64,000 bases of DNA from JBIQJD01 sp044507695 (GTDB lineage Bacteria > Bacteroidota > Ignavibacteria > Ignavibacteriales > Ignavibacteriaceae), in assembly GCA_044507695.1 (NCBI GenBank), contig JBIQJD010000007.1, forward strand, positions 124,001-188,000, in the 5' to 3' direction. The position numbers and the translations under genes are program-made. Positions within the stretch are counted from its first letter, which is position 1, and every line of letters starts with the position of its first letter. Below, piece by piece: positions 60,437 to 64,000 of the stretch. The notes under the pieces were generated by a model. The model was not told the DNA's origin and searched no databases. It saw only the letters and a list, made by a program, of their open reading frames with translations.

Positions 60437-62218
60437 ATGAATTTTAGGAAGTTGATTAAAGTAATTTTATTTCTCTCAGTTCCTTGTATTTCACTGAATG
60501 CTTTTCAAATTCAGAGTGATAGTATTATTGCATCAGCCGGAAATAAATCAATCAGCGTTCAGGAATTCCGTTTAAAATATGAATTAATTCCGCAGACATT
60601 GAAAATGAGTAAGGATGAAAAGAAGGAAAATCTTCTCTATTCCTTAATTGCGGAAAAACTCTGGGCGCAGGAAGCGGAAGAATTGAAACTTGATACAACA
60701 GAAGTAATGAACATTACTTTTAAGTTCATTGAAAAAATGCTTGTGCGTGATGCTCTTTTTAATCTTGAAATAAAAAATAAAATAACGATATCCGAAGAGG
60801 AACTAACGGATGCAATGTTTAAGCATTTTACCACGTTGTATCTGGGCGTATTGTATTCTCCTGATTCAGCAGGAATATATGATCTTTATTCAAAGCTGAA
60901 TAGTGGAGCTGAATTTGATTCGCTTTATTCGATAAATGAATTTCAGCTTCCGGCGCTGGAAGTAAATTCCGGTGAGATGAAAAAAGAAATTGAAAATGAA
61001 TTGTTCAAACTTGATGAGGGAAAATATTCTTCTCCTGTAAAATCAAATAACGGCTGGATGATCTTTTTAGTTGAAAAGAAAATTCAGAAATCTTTTACAT
61101 CAGAAGATATTAACAAAACATTAAGCAAGGTTAAGAATGCGCTTGAAGAAGAAAAAACTGATAGTCTTTATCGTACGTTTAAATCTTCTTTCTTAAATGA
61201 TAAAAAAATTGAAGCTGATGGAAATCTGTTCTGGGCTGCGGCTGATAAAATTATTTCAATTCTTCAGCAGAAAAAGAAGCTCGGCAACATTCCTGATTCA
61301 ATTGATGTACGCCTGGAAACAGCGGATATTATTTCAATTGAAAATCAGCTTGGCACGGATACACTTGCAATGCCTTTTATTATTTTTGATTTTGATCCGC
61401 TTACAATGAAGGAGTTTTTGCGCTCATTTGCGTTTGAAGGATTTTACACAACAGATGTTGATGAAAAAATTATTGCAGCAAAATTAAATTCACGTGTGCG
61501 CACTTTAATTGAACAGGAACTTCTTGCTCATGAAGGATACAAAAGAGGTTTGCAGAATCTTCCCGAAGTAAAAAACGCAATTAATTTGTGGCGGGAAAAT
61601 TATCTTGCAAAGCTTTATAAAAATTATTTTGTGAATAACACGGATATTAATGTTACAGATAATGACTCTGCTAAAATTATCTTTTTAAATATTTTAGAAA
61701 TATTAACAGACAGCCTGAATGTAATTGAAAAAATTCTTGATGAGAATGAAAAGGGGACAGATTTCCGTGAACTGGCTGAAAGATATAGCAAGAATAATAA
61801 TTATGAATCCGGATATTTCCCTTCTTCTGAACGCGGAGAAATAGGAACAATAGCTTCATCAATGGAAGTTGGAGAAGTTTACGGTCCAGTGTTAACTGAT
61901 AATGGTTATCTCATTTTCAAATTGATTGATAAAAAAGAAGACAATCTGATTCCCGGTGCAAATACTTCAGAAGAAGTTCGGAGAAATTTAAAACTTCAAA
62001 AATTATCTGAAAAGATTATTGAAAAAACTGTCCAGCTTGCGCGCAAACACGGAATAAAAATTAATTCCCAACTGCTGAATTCCATTTCTGTTAAAGATTT
62101 TAATATGTTTGCAATAAGATATATGGGATTCGGAGGAAGGCTTCCCGCAGTACCATCAACATTTAGATTTACAGAATGGGTTGATGACTGGATGCGGAGT
62201 CTTCATGAAAATCCTTAA
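60437..62218 (+). CDS. SurA/PrsA-like parvulin peptidyl-prolyl isomerase
   Basis: The 593-residue protein has a signal peptide (VILFLSVPCISLNAFQ), a SurA-like N-terminal helical region (IIASAGNKSISVQEFRLKYELIP, AEKLWAQEAEELKLD) and parvulin-like segments: one at about 130-215 (FDSLYSINEFQLPALEVNSGEMKK) and a clearer one at about 415-515 (GTDFRELAERYSKNN, GEIGTIASSMEVGEVYGPVLTDNGYLIFKLIDKKED). It should help fold or escort exported envelope proteins. It lies 11 bp after the methyltransferase-like gene and 17 bp before hslV, so this operon joins envelope and cytosolic protein quality control. Confidence 0.88.
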   Translation: MNFRKLIKVILFLSVPCISLNAFQIQSDSIIASAGNKSISVQEFRLKYELIPQTLKMSKDEKKENLLYSLIAEKLWAQEAEELKLDTTEVMNITFKFIEKMLVRDALFNLEIKNKITISEEELTDAMFKHFTTLYLGVLYSPDSAGIYDLYSKLNSGAEFDSLYSINEFQLPALEVNSGEMKKEIENELFKLDEGKYSSPVKSNNGWMIFLVEKKIQKSFTSEDINKTLSKVKNALEEEKTDSLYRTFKSSFLNDKKIEADGNLFWAAADKIISILQQKKKLGNIPDSIDVRLETADIISIENQLGTDTLAMPFIIFDFDPLTMKEFLRSFAFEGFYTTDVDEKIIAAKLNSRVRTLIEQELLAHEGYKRGLQNLPEVKNAINLWRENYLAKLYKNYFVNNTDINVTDNDSAKIIFLNILEILTDSLNVIEKILDENEKGTDFRELAERYSKNNNYESGYFPSSERGEIGTIASSMEVGEVYGPVLTDNGYLIFKLIDKKEDNLIPGANTSEEVRRNLKLQKLSEKIIEKTVQLARKHGIKINSQLLNSISVKDFNMFAIRYMGFGGRLPAVPSTFRFTEWVDDWMRSLHENP

Positions 62219-62235
62219 TTTAAAGAGAAGGAGCT

Positions 62236-62778
62236 ATGGAAAATAAAATTCGATCAACAACTATTCTCGGTATAATTCATAATGGTAAAGCCGCAATTGG
62301 CGGAGATGGTCAGGTCTCGCTCGGCAGCACGGTTATGAAACACAACGCGCATAAAATCAGAAAAATTGCCAATGGAAAAGTGCTTTGCGGTTTTGCAGGC
62401 GCTTCAGCAGATGCGTTTACTTTGATGGAAAGATTTGAAGATAAACTTGAGCAGTACCGCGGAAATGTTCACCGTGCCGCTGTTGAACTTACAAAAGATT
62501 GGCGTACTGATAAATACCTCCGCCGGCTTGAAGCAATGCTTGCTGTTATTACTGAAGATAAAGCGCTTGTGATTTCAGGGAATGGTGATGTAATTGAGCC
62601 TGATGATCAGATTGTTGCAATTGGTTCAGGCGGAATGTACGCATTAGCCGCTGCCAAAATGCTGAAGAAATTCAGTTCACTTTCCGCAGAAGAAATTGTA
62701 GCTGAAGCACTACAAACTGCTGCTGATATTTGTATCTACACAAATAATAAAATTAATGTTGAAGTAATTGAAAAATAA
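62236..62778 (+). CDS. hslV: ATP-dependent protease peptidase subunit HslV
   Basis: The 180-residue protein matches HslV: TTILGIIHNGKAAIGGDGQVSLGSTVMKHNAHKIRKI, VLCGFAGASADAFTLMERFE and the C-terminal ICIYTNNKINVEVIE. The catalytic Thr is residue 8, after a short propeptide MENKIRS, whereas E. coli HslV starts directly with MTT; similar extensions occur elsewhere and require processing. It forms a double-hexamer threonine protease with HslU, encoded 12 bp downstream. AGAGAAGGAG precedes the ATG. Confidence 0.98.
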   Translation: MENKIRSTTILGIIHNGKAAIGGDGQVSLGSTVMKHNAHKIRKIANGKVLCGFAGASADAFTLMERFEDKLEQYRGNVHRAAVELTKDWRTDKYLRRLEAMLAVITEDKALVISGNGDVIEPDDQIVAIGSGGMYALAAAKMLKKFSSLSAEEIVAEALQTAADICIYTNNKINVEVIEK

Positions 62779-62790
62779 AAGAGTAATTAA

Positions 62791-64000
62791 ATGAGCACGG
62801 AAAATAAACATCTTACACCTTCAGAAATTGTAAAAGAACTTGATAAATATATAATTGGCCAGACAGAAGCTAAACGTGCAGTTGCAATTGCACTGCGTAA
62901 CAGGTGGAGAAGACAGCAGGTTACTGATACGATCAGAGATGAAATACTGCCGAATAATATTATACTTATTGGTCCCACCGGGGTTGGTAAAACAGAAATT
63001 GCACGCCGGCTTGCAAAACTTGCAAACGCTCCGTTTGTAAAAGTTGAAGCTTCAAAATTTACCGAAGTTGGTTACGTTGGAAGAGATGTTGAATCAATGA
63101 TACGTGATTTAACAGATTATGCAGTGAACATGGTAAAATCTGAAAAGACTGCAGAAGTGCAGGCAAAAGCTCAGGAGCTTGCGGATGAAAGAATTCTAGA
63201 TATCCTGATTCCCCCGGTTAAAAAACATGCAGCAGTACAGGAATCAGAAAATGAAGAAAATACAGAAGCATTTCAAAACCAAAAAACACGCGATTGGATG
63301 CGTGCTAAACTTAAAAACGGTGAACTCGATTCAAAGATGATTGAGTTTGATGCGAACACACAGCCTGCAATCGGTATGCAGGTTCTTGGTCCGCTTGGTA
63401 TGGATGATATGGGAATAAATTTCCAGGAAATTATGGGCAACCTTATTCCCAAGAAAAAGAAGAAAAGAAAAACAACAATTGCTGAAGCACGTAACATTAT
63501 TACGCAGGAAGAAGCACAGAAACTTATTGATATGGAGGCTGTTCAGAAGGAAGCTATTGAACGTGTTGAGAACAGCGGGATCGTTTTTATTGATGAGATT
63601 GATAAAGTTGCTGGCGGTGGAAAATCACAGGGGCCGGATGTATCAAGAGAAGGTGTGCAGAGAGATCTTCTCCCTATTGTTGAAGGATCGAATGTTAATA
63701 CTAAGTACGGCGTTGTACGCACAGAACATGTTCTGTTTATAGCATCGGGTGCATTCCATGTTTCCAAACCGTCTGATCTTATTCCGGAACTTCAGGGAAG
63801 ATTTCCAATTCGTGTTGAGTTGAACAGCTTAACCGAGGAAGATTTTGTTCAGATTCTTACAACTCCTCAAAATGCTCTGCTTAAACAATACAGTGCATTG
63901 CTTGAGACAGAGGGTGTTAAACTTAAATTTTCTGCTGATGCGATCCGTGAAATTGCAAGGATAGCAACGGAAGTTAATTCACAGGTTGAGAATATCGGGG
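62791..64000 (+). CDS. hslU: HslU ATPase subunit, 5' part (runs off window)
   Basis: The frame is open from ATG 62791 to the window end (403 codons visible). Motifs: LTPSEIVKELDKYIIGQTEAKRAVAIALRNRWRR, Walker A GPTGVGKT (61-68), KVEASKFTEVGYVGRDVESMIRDL (pore loop GYVGRD), an I-domain of about 110 residues with a Lys/Arg-rich stretch (LIPKKKKKRKTT), Walker B IVFIDEIDK, and LIPELQGRFPIRVEL. It unfolds substrates for HslV. The I-domain is the family's variable region and looks normal in size. The C-terminus is not in the window. Confidence 0.98.
   Translation, partial: MSTENKHLTPSEIVKELDKYIIGQTEAKRAVAIALRNRWRRQQVTDTIRDEILPNNIILIGPTGVGKTEIARRLAKLANAPFVKVEASKFTEVGYVGRDVESMIRDLTDYAVNMVKSEKTAEVQAKAQELADERILDILIPPVKKHAAVQESENEENTEAFQNQKTRDWMRAKLKNGELDSKMIEFDANTQPAIGMQVLGPLGMDDMGINFQEIMGNLIPKKKKKRKTTIAEARNIITQEEAQKLIDMEAVQKEAIERVENSGIVFIDEIDKVAGGGKSQGPDVSREGVQRDLLPIVEGSNVNTKYGVVRTEHVLFIASGAFHVSKPSDLIPELQGRFPIRVELNSLTEEDFVQILTTPQNALLKQYSALLETEGVKLKFSADAIREIARIATEVNSQVENIG

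Noticed and set aside
61351..61368. TGGCAC...TTGC sequence resembling a sigma-54 promoter
   Set aside because: The boxes are 8 bases apart rather than 5 (GG-to-GC distance 13, not 10) and lie inside the PPIase coding region.

Overview
The window is an AT-rich, gene-dense bacterial chromosome segment with no mobile elements, CRISPR arrays or rRNA/tRNA genes that I could see. Gene content suggests the Ignavibacteria/Bacteroidota-Chlorobiota side of the tree: a lamin-tail/CARDB surface protein with a FlgD-like C-terminus, DUF4920, DUF3109, DUF2461 and DUF4184 proteins, a PEP-synthase-like protein with receiver domains, and a split methylmalonyl-CoA mutase. This placement is an inference from family distribution. 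A run of exactly 100 N at 1183-1282 shows that the source is a draft scaffold.

Layout. 1-1562: the end of a sigma-54 activator gene, then an intergenic region with a palindrome and a -24/-12-like element, then a secreted protein made of identical 16-residue repeats, broken by the assembly gap. 1580-8762: a metalloprotease/propeller/barrel protein, a TPR protein, a GAF kinase-like protein lacking the phospho-acceptor His, and a hybrid PAS kinase. 8855-13336: methylmalonyl-CoA mutase large subunit and epimerase, a frameshifted esterase, and three small membrane proteins. 13447-17736 (-): a surface-sensor Ser/Thr kinase abutting a lipoprotein amidase. 17885-25186: a POT-type transporter, acetyltransferase, RRM protein, single-domain receiver, mnmA, envelope lipoproteins and a PIN-PhoH ATPase. 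25187-29905: a leader with an intrinsic terminator, then carA-carB. 29912-39408: exonuclease-like and metallophosphoesterase proteins, an outer-membrane protein, a CHASE2 sigma-54 activator, and assorted hypotheticals. 39512-46843: PEP/pyruvate-binding protein, gdhA, M24 peptidase, aat, and a receiver gene with an in-frame stop. 46948-57614 (-): Mla-type ATPase, serine hydrolase, acetyltransferase, DinB-like protein, lamin-tail giant protein, lipoprotein and SDR. 57761-64000 (+): a tight operon of DUF3109, rpoN, a methyltransferase-like membrane protein, a parvulin-type PPIase, hslV and hslU (cut by the window edge).

Themes. Sigma-54 regulation recurs: RpoN itself, two activators (one cytosolic-type with a Fis helix, one membrane-bound with CHASE2), and two -24/-12-like elements. 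The most unusual locus is 467-1562, which looks like a self-contained regulated module for a secreted repeat peptide whose repeats differ only at synonymous sites. Several genes carry single lesions (frameshift at about 11092, missing canonical start at 11791, nonsense codon at 46814-46816), which could be real decay or draft-assembly errors.
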